A stretch of 64,000 nt of DNA from a virus. The position numbers and the translations under genes were made by a program. The DNA is taken from positions 1-64,000 of the IMG/VR virus record IMGVR_UViG_3300032315_001604. One strand, written 5' to 3'. Numbering within the stretch: position 1 is the stretch's first letter; the number at the start of each line of letters is the position of its first letter. Below the pieces are notes generated by a model. It was given only the letters and a program-made list of their open reading frames with translations. It was not told the origin of the DNA and ran no database searches. Positions 56,238 to 64,000 of this stretch are shown one piece after another.

Positions 56238-56262
56238 AAACCCCGCTTCGGCGGGGTTTTTT
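56238..56262 (+). terminator. Rho-independent terminator
   Basis: CCCCGC TTCG GCGGGG followed by six T. The UUCG loop makes this the strongest terminator of the late region. Confidence 0.92.
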
Positions 56263-56280
56263 ATTAGTAAGTATAGTATA

Positions 56281-56610
56281 ATGAATTTTAAAAAGTTTTT
56301 TAATTTAAATTCTAGCAACCCACAACATCGCAGTATTAAAAGAATTACTGATGTTGGAGCAGACAGAAAACATCAAAACATCGTTGCTAAATCTCAAGGA
56401 ACATATCAATATAAAGATAGTGCTTTAGACGATGCAGAATTAAACAAAAGCGTTTTAATATCTAATACTAGAGCACAAAGTATTGCTAATAAATATGGTT
56501 TAAATATAGAAAAAGAAAATAAAAATAAACCATTTCAAAAACAATTAAAAGATTCTGGAAAATTTTTAATTTATATTCCAAATAAAGGATATTATATAAA
56601 GAGCAAATAA
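56281..56610 (+). CDS. Small basic protein, head-neck region
   Basis: The 109-residue product (MNFKKFFNLNSSNPQHRSIK...) is rich in Asn and Lys. A late-box variant (AGTAAGTATA) precedes the start. It lies between the scaffold-like gene and the neck gene, so a virion role is likely; no homologue is recognised. Confidence 0.65.
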   Translation: MNFKKFFNLNSSNPQHRSIKRITDVGADRKHQNIVAKSQGTYQYKDSALDDAELNKSVLISNTRAQSIANKYGLNIEKENKNKPFQKQLKDSGKFLIYIPNKGYYIKSK

Positions 56611-56611
56611 A

Positions 56612-57241
56612 ATGGAAACTTTAAGATATTTAGATAAGCAAAACAATCTAAACGAAAGAAACAATTTTGCCTTTTGGTGGAAAGAGCAGATTAACATATA
56701 CGGTCAAATGACTGAATATTATGCAACTAATGCTACACTATCTGCTATGAATCCTATATATGGTGAACAACCAGATTTAAGTTTTGGAACTGGACAAAAC
56801 TTGGTTGTAATGTTAAATTTAAATAATGATTCATATCTATTATCTAAATTTGGTATTCTTGCAGATAGTGATGTAACAGGGGTGATACATCCATCACATT
56901 TTACTGCTATATATGGATTATCAGCGGAACCAAAAAATGGTGATTTGATTAAACTTTCAGAATTCGGTAATGATCGTCTAAATTATCCAAGAAGAGGTGG
57001 AGGAATTTATGAAATAACAGAAGTAATTGATGAATTTCAATTAAATGCTATTGCTAGTCATTATGTTTGGTTTTTTAAAGCTAAGAGATATGATTACAGT
57101 CATGAAACTGGATCTCCAGGTTCTGGACAAGGAAACAATGCTGCAAATGATAATGATATTATAGAACAAGCAGCACAAGACAATTTTAATTACATTGAAG
57201 ATAATCCATGTAGCAATACATCGGTCTATGGTGATTACTAA
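56612..57241 (+). CDS. T4 gp14-like neck protein
   Basis: The 209-residue protein follows the plan of T4 neck protein gp14: INIYGQMTEYYATN, PDLSFGTG, LLSKFGILADSDVTGVIHPS, EPKNGDLIKL and GGGIYEITEVIDEF. These match the SKFG..D..T..I.P..F, EPK.GDLI and .YEI..V blocks. gp14 forms the neck that joins the head to the tail. Its position just before the tail genes agrees. Confidence 0.75.
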   Translation: METLRYLDKQNNLNERNNFAFWWKEQINIYGQMTEYYATNATLSAMNPIYGEQPDLSFGTGQNLVVMLNLNNDSYLLSKFGILADSDVTGVIHPSHFTAIYGLSAEPKNGDLIKLSEFGNDRLNYPRRGGGIYEITEVIDEFQLNAIASHYVWFFKAKRYDYSHETGSPGSGQGNNAANDNDIIEQAAQDNFNYIEDNPCSNTSVYGDY

Positions 57242-57561
57242 AAAGTATATTCTTTTTCAGAAGAATATTTTGTCGTATTTAAATGTTCTTCACTATAACA
57301 AATTTCAATATTATAAAGTTGTTCTAGAACTTTTTTAAGAATAATATTTTCTGTTGCTTCCATGTATTTATAAATCGCTAAAGGTTTAATATCTAATTTA
57401 TCAAACGGTAATTTTTTTTCTTCGGCTTTATCAGCTATCATATTAACAGCTTCAAATAAGCATATCCATCTCGCTAATTGTGATGCTTCATCATGTGTTT
57501 TTTCCCACCACTTTAGCTGGTCATCTTTTTTATTTTTTATTTTTAAGTATTTCTTTTTCAT
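57238..57561 (-). CDS. Small helical protein
   Basis: The 107-residue product has a central helix LARWICLFEAVNMIADKAEE and then PFDKLDIKPLAIYKYMEATE. Likely two helical bundles, function unknown. It overlaps the neck gene end and is coupled to the next minus-strand gene. Confidence 0.65.
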   Translation of the reverse strand: MKKKYLKIKNKKDDQLKWWEKTHDEASQLARWICLFEAVNMIADKAEEKKLPFDKLDIKPLAIYKYMEATENIILKKVLEQLYNIEICYSEEHLNTTKYSSEKEYTF

Positions 57562-57983
57562 GCTTTTTCTAAAGGTATTCCTGTTATATTTGAAACATTA
57601 ATAGGTTCTGTTACTCTGGCAACTGTAAATCCTATTGTTACAACATTTTTCTTTTTACAAGAATCACATTCAAATTCTAAGCGTGAAGTGTCTTGTGGTA
57701 AGAATGTCATTAAATTTGGCTGATTACAATATGCACAATTTAAAATTGTTGATAAGTTTTCAAGTTTATCGAGTTCTTTTTGTTTTGTTTTTTCTACGAA
57801 AAAAGAAATAACCATTGACGAAATTGCATAAAATAAAATATATTGAATAGCAATAAATATCAAAAATATAGCTAGAAAATTATAGCCTAATAGATATCCG
57901 CCCATACCAGCAAGTAAAGAAACAACACTAACGTAAAAAGTAGATTTTATAAAGTTTTTAGATTTTGAGTCTAATTTAGACAT
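57558..57983 (-). CDS. Membrane protein with zinc ribbon
   Basis: In this 141-residue protein two membrane helices (about 13-60) are followed by a zinc ribbon with CAYCNQP and FECDSCKKK, four cysteines in two CxxC pairs. The cytoplasmic ribbon could bind nucleic acid or protein at the membrane. No family is recognised. Confidence 0.7.
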   Translation of the reverse strand: MSKLDSKSKNFIKSTFYVSVVSLLAGMGGYLLGYNFLAIFLIFIAIQYILFYAISSMVISFFVEKTKQKELDKLENLSTILNCAYCNQPNLMTFLPQDTSRLEFECDSCKKKNVVTIGFTVARVTEPINVSNITGIPLEKA

Positions 57984-58024
57984 AAAAGAATATTACCAAA
58001 ATATTCCTTTTTTGTCAACACATT

Positions 58025-58507
58025 TTATAATTTAGGTTGAGATTCTGGTTGGGATGGAATAGCCGCAACAGGAACTTGTAGCGGTGGTTGTTCTGACATA
58101 TTAACGACATCTGTAACACGCATACCAACATCTTTAATATCGTTTAAAGATCTTTTTAACTTTTTAAAAAGTTCTAACAATTCTGATTTTTGATTTTCGG
58201 TTAGTGATACTGTGTTATTATTAACACATTGGCTCAATTTTCCAGCAGCAGCTAATAATAATACAAACGCATCAGCTAAATCAGTGTTTATTGTTTGTAA
58301 AGGCCATGGAACACTTGATGGATTAGGAGGCTGTGGAACAGTTGGTGGAAACCCAACTGCTTGATTTTGTTGATTTGGAAAATTGTATCCATCCTTTGTA
58401 GAAAAAGGTACAAAATCTTTTCTTGGTCCTTGGCTATAAGCAGGATATTGTTTTGGTGACCAAGTACTTTCTAAAGATTCATTTAATATTTTATTTAAAT
58501 CGATCAT
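58025..58507 (-). CDS. Putative structural protein with leader
   Basis: The 160-residue product has a leader MIDLNKILNESLEST, then a proline- and glutamine-rich part (QNQAVGFPPTVPQPPNPSSV), then a helical domain (DLADAFVLLLAAAGKLSQCV). It is possibly a packaged head protein. It overlaps the zinc-finger gene by 4 bases. Confidence 0.68.
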   Translation of the reverse strand: MIDLNKILNESLESTWSPKQYPAYSQGPRKDFVPFSTKDGYNFPNQQNQAVGFPPTVPQPPNPSSVPWPLQTINTDLADAFVLLLAAAGKLSQCVNNNTVSLTENQKSELLELFKKLKRSLNDIKDVGMRVTDVVNMSEQPPLQVPVAAIPSQPESQPKL

Positions 58508-58686
58508 CTTAATTTACCAACTTTAACTAAGTTACCACATCTGCCACAAATCCATCTACATTCTTTAGTTGGTTGTTTGGTTTGTGGATCTACCGTATCT
58601 AAAATTTTTCCATATACTTGAGCACCACAAAAAGAACATCCGATGGGTCTATTGTCTACTGCTTGATATTCTGGTGATTTGTTCAT
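58504..58686 (-). CDS. Small zinc-ribbon protein
   Basis: The 60-residue product has CSFCGAQVYGK and CRWICGRCGN, two CxxC-type pairs forming a zinc ribbon. It could be a late transcription or processing factor (T4-like phages use small zinc proteins in late transcription), but that is only a suggestion. A late-box variant (TAAGTATAATATG) forms its start. Confidence 0.7.
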   Translation of the reverse strand: MNKSPEYQAVDNRPIGCSFCGAQVYGKILDTVDPQTKQPTKECRWICGRCGNLVKVGKLR

Positions 58687-58693
58687 ATTATAC

Positions 58694-59482
58694 TTACTTA
58701 GCGTTTTTAGGTTTCCAAGTATGTTTTTCGTTTTCTAATTTCTCTACGACAAATTTTACAAACTCAGATCTAACAATATCCTCTTTTGTAAATTCAAAAT
58801 GATGTATTCCAAATTTTTTGGAATCTTCATCGGAAAATATATCACATATTTTTGAAAAACCACCAGATTTATTTTCTGGTAAATCTGATTGCATTGGATC
58901 ACCACAAAAAATAATTTTGGAAAATTCGCCCATTCTTGTAATGGTTGTAATCAATTCTCTAAAACTAATATTTTGACATTCATCAACTATTACGCACTTA
59001 GTAGCCCAATGTAAACCACGAATATAATTCACTGGTGTAGCATTAAATCTTTCATCATTTCTTAATCTGTTTATAGTTGCTTTGTCTAATAATTCTTCTA
59101 GCTTTTCCATAAAAGGAACCATATATGCTTCAAATTTTTCATCAATAGTTCCTGGTAAATAACCGATTTTACTATCAGCACTTTCCACTGCACTTCTTAC
59201 AAAGATAATATCAGATATTTTTTTATTTCTTAATAAATGTAAAGCACCATAAACAGCAGTAATAGTTTTTGAAACACCTGCTGGTCCTTCGACAAAAACA
59301 CAACGAGTATCTTTATCAAGTAAAATTTTAATTAATTCTTTTTGTTTTTCAGTCCAAGGTAATTCTTTGATTGGGAAATCAAATGCTACTTTTTCTCTTT
59401 GAAATACATATGGTGATGTGTCTTTAGAAGAACTTTTTTTATCTAAAGACGTATCCTTTGAGCGGATCTTTTTTTTACTCAT
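58694..59482 (-). CDS. phoH: PhoH-like ATPase
   Basis: The 262-residue protein has Walker A VEGPAGVSKTITAVYG (GPAGVSKT at about 66-73), IIFVRSAVESADSKIGYLPG, Walker B CVIVDECQNIS and IIFCGDPMQSDLP. This is the P-loop domain of PhoH proteins, common in marine and T4-like phages and linked to RNA or phosphate-stress functions. Its precise role in phages is unsettled. Confidence 0.9.
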   Translation of the reverse strand: MSKKKIRSKDTSLDKKSSSKDTSPYVFQREKVAFDFPIKELPWTEKQKELIKILLDKDTRCVFVEGPAGVSKTITAVYGALHLLRNKKISDIIFVRSAVESADSKIGYLPGTIDEKFEAYMVPFMEKLEELLDKATINRLRNDERFNATPVNYIRGLHWATKCVIVDECQNISFRELITTITRMGEFSKIIFCGDPMQSDLPENKSGGFSKICDIFSDEDSKKFGIHHFEFTKEDIVRSEFVKFVVEKLENEKHTWKPKNAK

Positions 59483-59485
59483 ATT

Positions 59486-59860
59486 TTATACTCCGTAAGA
59501 AGTAGGACTGTTATTCGATGTAGCTTGTGAGGTTTGTTGGGTTTCGTTTCCTGTTTTTTGTGGTTCTTTTAAAATACCTTTTTTCATTAAACTTAAAACA
59601 AATTTTTCTTTTTTTTCTGTTGGTAATTTTTCAAAATCTAATTCATCAATTTTGTTGAGTAAATCATCTTCAGGATTAACTTCTGTACTATTTTCAAGAG
59701 GATCTGCTATAGCTTGTAATGCTTTTTTAGTAGCAGGATTTATACTTGTCATAACTTTTTTTAAATCTGATGATACTTGTTGTGGATTTACTGTGACACT
59801 TGAAGAAGAGGTTGTTAATTCTTCAATAACTTTGTTTAAAATGGTTTCAAATTTTTTCAT
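59486..59860 (-). CDS. Putative internal or structural protein with leader
   Basis: The 124-residue product has a leader MKKFETILNKVIEELTTSSS. The rest is Ser/Thr-rich, then helical, ending in a Gln/Thr-rich tail. The start at 59860 is chosen because a TATAAATA late box (59869-59876) lies 8 bases upstream on this strand; a longer frame to 59887 would include the box. Confidence 0.7.
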   Translation of the reverse strand: MKKFETILNKVIEELTTSSSSVTVNPQQVSSDLKKVMTSINPATKKALQAIADPLENSTEVNPEDDLLNKIDELDFEKLPTEKKEKFVLSLMKKGILKEPQKTGNETQQTSQATSNNSPTSYGV

Positions 59861-59868
59861 ATCTTTTA

Positions 59869-59876
59869 TATTTATA
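59869..59876 (-). promoter_or_regulatory. T4-late-like promoter box
   Basis: A perfect TATAAATA on the minus strand lies 8 bases before the ATG at 59860. Confidence 0.7.
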
Positions 59877-59880
59877 AAAA

Positions 59881-60159
59881 CTACCAATCTTTACAAGCTT
59901 GATAGCGAGGAGTACCTGGTTTTGCTGATGAACATTTATGTCTTGCTCTGAAAGATTTTTTACGTTTAGTGTTTCCTGATTTACCAGTAACTCTTACGCC
60001 TTTTTGACCCCAATGTATTCTTTTATAACCACCTTTTGGGTTTTTAACACATTTCATCCATTTTTTGCCTTTGCGATCTGAAGATGTTTTTCCTGTAACT
60101 TTCGTGCAACGTGCAGCTTCTTCTAAGAGAGAAGAAACCAATAAATCGAAATTAATCAT
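59881..60159 (-). CDS. Basic putative internal head protein
   Basis: The 92-residue product has a leader MINFDLLVSSLLEEAARC, then a very basic body (SGNTKRKKSFRARHKCSSAK, PGTPRYQACKDW) with spaced cysteines. It resembles the basic tails at 19374 and the leader of 19207. DNA binding inside the head is plausible. Confidence 0.75.
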   Translation of the reverse strand: MINFDLLVSSLLEEAARCTKVTGKTSSDRKGKKWMKCVKNPKGGYKRIHWGQKGVRVTGKSGNTKRKKSFRARHKCSSAKPGTPRYQACKDW

Positions 60160-60220
60160 GCATATACTTATTCTTTGAGAGAAACTAAAAACATTTATAA
60201 AAAATGGTAAAAATTAAAGG

Positions 60221-60226
60221 TAAATA
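60221..60226 (+). promoter_or_regulatory. Late-type promoter box
   Basis: TAAATA lies 12 bases before the sheath gene ATG at 60239. Confidence 0.5.
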
Positions 60227-60238
60227 GTAGTATAAATT

Positions 60239-62434
60239 ATGGCAGCAAGAACAATAGCATCACCAGGCGTACAAATTAACGAAGTTGATTTAAGTTTAAT
60301 CGCAAGACCAACAGGCGAAACAAACATTTTCATGACAGGTTTTGCCGACCAAGGACCAACCGATGAAGTTATCAACGTTACAAGTTTAACAGAATATGAA
60401 GAAATCTTCGGTGTTCCAACAAATGCAGCAGAAAGATATTCATATCATGCTGCTAGACAAATTTTAACAACATCACCAGCTAACTTGTTGGTTACTAGAA
60501 TGCCTTATGGTTCTGGTGCAGGTGTTGGATATACAAACTCTTACAGCGCATTGGTGTATCCAATTTCATCAAACGGTGCTACTTATGAATCTTCAACAGA
60601 GTATAGAGTATTAGAACCAGAATCTATTCTTTTAACTGATGATGAATATCAAAGTTTAGTAGAAAACGATGTAGCATGGTCTGATGGTTGGCTTAATATT
60701 CCAAGTTACAATTTTGATGGTATCGGCAGAGCAGGTTTTGTAGTAGTAAATGCTGCAAAAACAACCGTATCAAATCTTTATGAAGGTTTTTATGTAGCTC
60801 TTGCTGATAATAGTAACAATAACCCTGCAACAAATTTTGATGCTATAACAGGAGTAAAATCTGTTAATACTATCGACTCCAGTAATTCATATCAAACCTT
60901 TGTTAATGTTCCAAGTTCAAGATTTGGTTTCCAATTAACACAAAATTATCAAAATTACACAGGTCAAAGTGTTTCAGAAGTTGTTGAAAACTTCCCAACA
61001 AATTATGATTTTGCAACAACAAAATTCAATGATTACTTGACATTGATGGTCTTTAAATTAAGACCTACGACATATAGCCAAGATACAGTAACTCTCGATT
61101 ATATTGTTACTGAAGGTTATACAGGTTCATTATACATTGACAGAACGCAACAAAATCCAAATGGTGGTTCATTTATTACATCATTTATTGATAATTTAGC
61201 AAATGCTCGTTCTGCTAACATTAAAGTTATTACAAATCCTTACATCTCAACAACAGGAGATTGGATTAATAATGACGGTACATCTAAAAAATCTGTTAGA
61301 GTACAAACAGTAGCTAAAAATCTTTACTCTGCTGGTGTTTATGTATCAGATACAGATAAAGTAGCTAAAGATGTTGGTAACATCCCATTAAAACTTGAAA
61401 GAGTTTTAAGAACATTAGAAAATAATGATACAATAAATTTAGATGTAACAATCGAAGCTGGTTTGGGTAGTATTTGGACTAGTGCAAAAGCACGTTTTGT
61501 AGATTCTACATATACTGGTCAACCAAGAATTTTTGATGACACATATCCATTAGATATTTCTGTTCTTAAAAATACTACAGGTGTTCTTGTTGGTGGAGTG
61601 AGAGAAGATTATTTTTCTATTGTAAACCAATTTGTAACATTTGCAGATAAAACTAGAAAAGATCACATGTTCATTGCAGATCCTTTAAGAAATATCTTTG
61701 TAAAAGGATCCAATTCAAAAATAGCTAAGAGTAGAGACTTCATCTTCTCAACTGACATTTATTGGCCATTGAGAAATCTTTTCGCTGGTGTTGAATCAAG
61801 CTATGTTGCAACATATGGCAACTGGATCAGAACAAATGATACAGCATCAGATACCTTCTGCTGGATTCCTGCATCAGGTTATATTGCATCCATATTTGCA
61901 TCGTCAGCACAAACATCATTCCCTTGGTCTGCACCAGCAGGTTTCACAAGAGGAACATTGTTTAATGTATCAGATATTGCAATCAATCCAACACAAAAGC
62001 AAAGAGATCTGCTTTACAAAATTAACATCAATCCTATTGCATTCTTCCCAAATGATGGAAACGTAGTTTTTGGACAAAAAACACTCTATCGTAAACCATC
62101 AGCCTTTGATAGAATCAATGTTCGTAGATTGTTCTTAACATTAGAAAAAACTGCTCAATCAGTTCTTAAATTCTTTGTTTTCGAACCTAATACATTCACA
62201 ACAAGAGCAAGAGTTGTGGGTGCATTAACACCAATCTTCGATCAAGCACGATTGAATGAAGGATTATACGATTATGCTATTGTGTGTGATGAAAGAAACA
62301 ACACACCAAACACAATAGACAGTAATGAATTGAGAGTCTCTCTTTATATTCAACCTGTTCGCACTGCCGAATTTATTCTTGCAGACTTTATTGCTACAAG
62401 AACAGGAGTGAACTTCGAAGAAATACTATCATAA
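60239..62434 (+). CDS. Tail sheath protein (T4 gp18-like)
   Basis: The 731-residue protein opens MAARTIASPGVQINEVDLSL, the typical start of contractile sheath proteins (SPGVxxxExD), with FMTGFADQGPTDEVINVTS. The C-terminal domain has FWPLRN-like YWPLRNLFAG, PTQKQRDLLYKININPI and RRLFLTLEK, conserved in T4-like sheaths. It forms the contractile outer tube of the tail. It is followed by the tube gene, as in T4. Confidence 0.94.
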   Translation: MAARTIASPGVQINEVDLSLIARPTGETNIFMTGFADQGPTDEVINVTSLTEYEEIFGVPTNAAERYSYHAARQILTTSPANLLVTRMPYGSGAGVGYTNSYSALVYPISSNGATYESSTEYRVLEPESILLTDDEYQSLVENDVAWSDGWLNIPSYNFDGIGRAGFVVVNAAKTTVSNLYEGFYVALADNSNNNPATNFDAITGVKSVNTIDSSNSYQTFVNVPSSRFGFQLTQNYQNYTGQSVSEVVENFPTNYDFATTKFNDYLTLMVFKLRPTTYSQDTVTLDYIVTEGYTGSLYIDRTQQNPNGGSFITSFIDNLANARSANIKVITNPYISTTGDWINNDGTSKKSVRVQTVAKNLYSAGVYVSDTDKVAKDVGNIPLKLERVLRTLENNDTINLDVTIEAGLGSIWTSAKARFVDSTYTGQPRIFDDTYPLDISVLKNTTGVLVGGVREDYFSIVNQFVTFADKTRKDHMFIADPLRNIFVKGSNSKIAKSRDFIFSTDIYWPLRNLFAGVESSYVATYGNWIRTNDTASDTFCWIPASGYIASIFASSAQTSFPWSAPAGFTRGTLFNVSDIAINPTQKQRDLLYKININPIAFFPNDGNVVFGQKTLYRKPSAFDRINVRRLFLTLEKTAQSVLKFFVFEPNTFTTRARVVGALTPIFDQARLNEGLYDYAIVCDERNNTPNTIDSNELRVSLYIQPVRTAEFILADFIATRTGVNFEEILS

Positions 62435-62436
62435 GA

Positions 62437-62442
62437 TAAATA
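62437..62442 (+). promoter_or_regulatory. Late-type promoter box
   Basis: TAAATA (in AGATAAATA) lies 10 bases before ATG 62453. Confidence 0.5.
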
Positions 62443-62452
62443 ATTTAAACAT

Positions 62453-63028
62453 ATGGCAATACCAGAATATACACCGCAAGACAGAGGTTTACTTAACAAT
62501 TATGGAATTTCAAATTTCTATAATGCAGCCGCTAACAACGATTTTATGCGAACAAATTTGTTCCGCATTATATCTCTTGGTGGCGTAAGATTTACAGCCA
62601 ATGAGCTTCTTTATTTAACTTCAACAACATTACCAGGTCGTGCAATCACAAACATCCAAGTTCCTTTTATGGGATTAGTGTTTAACGTACCAGGCACAGC
62701 AAACTATCCTAACAGTGGTGCATGGAATGTATCATTCAGAGTACCACAAAACCTTTCTATTCGTAGAAAATTTGAACAATGGACTAGAGATGTTTTCAAT
62801 GACATCGATAGTTCAGGTTCTTATAGTATTCCAAGTGCAGATTCTTCTAATCAAGTTGTTATAACTTTAATTGATAAAGTAGGAACACCTATCAGAACAT
62901 ATACACTTTATGGTGCATACTGCCAATCAGTAGGCGATGTCAATATGGACATTACTACTTCTGGCGAAGTAATGGTACAACAAGCAACATTAGCATATCA
63001 ATACTGGCAATTAAGTAACAACCCATAA
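62453..63028 (+). CDS. Tail tube protein (T4 gp19-like)
   Basis: The 191-residue protein has NLFRIISLGG near the start, then LTSTTLPGRAITNIQVPFMG, and WNVSFRVPQNLSIRRKFEQW. These are the features of T4-like tail tube proteins. The last part (SVGDVNMDITTSGEVMVQQA) fits the conserved C-terminal strand pair. It forms the inner tube of the tail under the sheath. Confidence 0.92.
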   Translation: MAIPEYTPQDRGLLNNYGISNFYNAAANNDFMRTNLFRIISLGGVRFTANELLYLTSTTLPGRAITNIQVPFMGLVFNVPGTANYPNSGAWNVSFRVPQNLSIRRKFEQWTRDVFNDIDSSGSYSIPSADSSNQVVITLIDKVGTPIRTYTLYGAYCQSVGDVNMDITTSGEVMVQQATLAYQYWQLSNNP

Positions 63029-63048
63029 ACAAAAACTTAAATTAGGCA

Positions 63049-63054
63049 TAAATA
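63049..63054 (+). promoter_or_regulatory. Late-type promoter box
   Basis: TAAATA (in GCATAAATA) lies 6 bases before ATG 63061. Confidence 0.55.
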
Positions 63055-63060
63055 TTTGAT

Positions 63061-63810
63061 ATGGCTAATTTAAGATCAAGTCCTTACGAATATTATCTAA
63101 AACTATTAGGCAGATGGCCTACTGGTTTAGCATTAGCTAGTCAATGGTTAGTGTATTTTGATTTTAGTTCTGTGGGTTGTTTACAAGGGGATTTACAAGG
63201 GTTAATCCGCAATAAAGAGAGTGCTTTCGGTTCGAATGGTTGGACTATAACAAACACTGTTACAAAATATCTTTTAGATGGTGGATTACAGTATTCATCT
63301 GATAATTTAACTGGTTGTGTATTTGCTAGACAAGTTAATTTACCAAGCGAGAGTATTAATGCAGGAAATGTCGGTTTAGATTATGGGGGTTATCAAGCAC
63401 CAGCAACAATAGGAAATAGAGAAAAATATAAAAAACTAACAGTCACCTTTCTAGAAACTAATGCATCGTTTTTAGATTTAGTTTTAAGACCTTGGACAGT
63501 AATGGTAGGTTATAATGGTTTAGTTGCAAGAGCTAGTAATTCATCAAAAAATGTTAAGTGTAACTATGCAGATGTTTTAATGTATGCAAAAACTGGTGTT
63601 AGTAACAGAATGCAAGTACGTAAAATATACAGGTTTTATAATCTTGCACCAGTTTCTATAGATGGTGAAGAATATTCTTATATGACGGAAGGCATGAAAT
63701 ATAGTAATGTTTCTTTTGTTTATGATGGTTATAGTGTATTAGATGCCAATACACCTAGTTTAATTGACTTAAATAATTCATTTTTAAGTCAATTAGGATT
63801 TTCAAGTTGA
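63061..63810 (+). CDS. Baseplate/tube-type tail protein (gp48/gp54-like)
   Basis: The 249-residue protein contains SQWLVYFDFSSVGCL, LTVTFLETNASFLDLVLRPW, and YRFYNLAPVSIDGEEYSYMT. The block 'VTFLE...F.D...RPW' and the later 'APVSIDGEEY' resemble tube-fold proteins that start the tail tube on the baseplate in T4-like phages. The exact T4 equivalent is not certain. It lies between the tube gene and a baseplate-hub-like gene. Confidence 0.7.
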   Translation: MANLRSSPYEYYLKLLGRWPTGLALASQWLVYFDFSSVGCLQGDLQGLIRNKESAFGSNGWTITNTVTKYLLDGGLQYSSDNLTGCVFARQVNLPSESINAGNVGLDYGGYQAPATIGNREKYKKLTVTFLETNASFLDLVLRPWTVMVGYNGLVARASNSSKNVKCNYADVLMYAKTGVSNRMQVRKIYRFYNLAPVSIDGEEYSYMTEGMKYSNVSFVYDGYSVLDANTPSLIDLNNSFLSQLGFSS

Positions 63811-63834
63811 AAAACTTTTGTTGTTTGTTAGTAT
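63807..63834 (+). promoter_or_regulatory. Sigma70-like promoter
   Basis: TTGAAA (63807-63812), a 16-base spacer and TAGTAT (63829-63834) lie 6 bases before GTG 63841. Confidence 0.65.
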
Positions 63835-63840
63835 CTAACT

Positions 63841-64000
63841 GTGAATAAAAATTTTTTTTATAAGGTAGATTTACCTTTTTCTAAAAAAGTTATTAATTTT
63901 AAAGAACTTACAACCGAAAATCAATTAGAAATTGAAAAAATCAATCACTATTATCCATCTAATATTGAATATTATATGGAATACCATAACAATTTTTTGA
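63841..64000 (+). CDS. Baseplate-hub-like protein (partial, runs off window)
   Basis: A frame from GTG 63841 gives MNKNFFYKVDLPFSKKVINF followed by KELTTENQLEIEKINHYY and stays open to the window end. 'DLPFSKKxIxFxExTTxxQxxxEK' resembles the start of T4-like baseplate hub subunits such as gp26. GTG is chosen because of the promoter 6 bases upstream. Confidence 0.65.
   Translation, partial: MNKNFFYKVDLPFSKKVINFKELTTENQLEIEKINHYYPSNIEYYMEYHNNFL

Noticed and set aside
1-64000. Prophage integration genes or attachment sites
   Set aside because: No integrase, excisionase or duplicated tRNA-end sequence was seen; the content is that of a lytic myovirus.

Overview
The window looks like one contiguous piece of a large, AT-rich, T4-like (myovirus) bacteriophage genome. 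Sheath, tube, neck, baseplate, PhoH and scaffold-like genes are all of the T4 type, genes are packed with 1-20 base overlaps, and no bacterial housekeeping operon is present. The host is probably Gram-negative: the phage encodes an outer-membrane beta-barrel protein and four lipoproteins. I cannot name the host or a close relative from sequence alone.

Layout. 1-2700: a visibly GC-richer block of small early-type genes, each in a promoter/terminator cassette with a repeated AGAAGATT...AATCTTCT inverted repeat. 2.9-8.1 kb: methyltransferase, Nudix, kinase-like, nucleotidyltransferase and GMP reductase genes. 8.1-16.4 kb: tail-fibre cluster with three related BspA-type leucine-rich-repeat proteins, a sulfotransferase, a metallophosphoesterase and a membrane protein. 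16.45-16.9 kb (minus): a tmRNA with an unusually long tag. 17-29 kb: small genes, tRNAs, ribosomal protein bS21, a protein matching only the N-terminal domain of bL12, and a roughly 580-nt ornate non-coding RNA. 29-31.8 kb: methyltransferase, adenylosuccinate synthetase and an outer-membrane protein. 32-37.5 kb: large fibre/adhesin genes. 37.5-54.7 kb: accessory and nucleotide metabolism (SemiSWEET-like transporter, phosphoesterases, RNA kinase and ligase, dUTPase, HNH nuclease, dCMP deaminase, B12-dependent ribonucleotide reductase, AAA+ ATPase, RecB-like nuclease). 54.7-64 kb: head and tail morphogenesis.

How it works together. The strongest theme is translation: 13 tRNAs, tmRNA, bS21, a bL12 N-domain and a giant RNA all sit in one genome. 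Seventeen sigma70-like promoters place the -10 box only 4-10 bases before the start codon (or just before a tRNA), with a spacer of nearly always 16 bases, so many mRNAs should be leaderless or almost so. Virion genes instead carry a T4-late-like TAAATA or TAAGTA box just before the start codon. A second theme is purine conversion: GMP reductase plus adenylosuccinate synthetase could turn host guanine nucleotides into adenine nucleotides for an AT-rich genome. A third is a shared N-terminal peptide on more than a dozen proteins, resembling T4 capsid-targeting peptides, which suggests a set of packaged internal head proteins.
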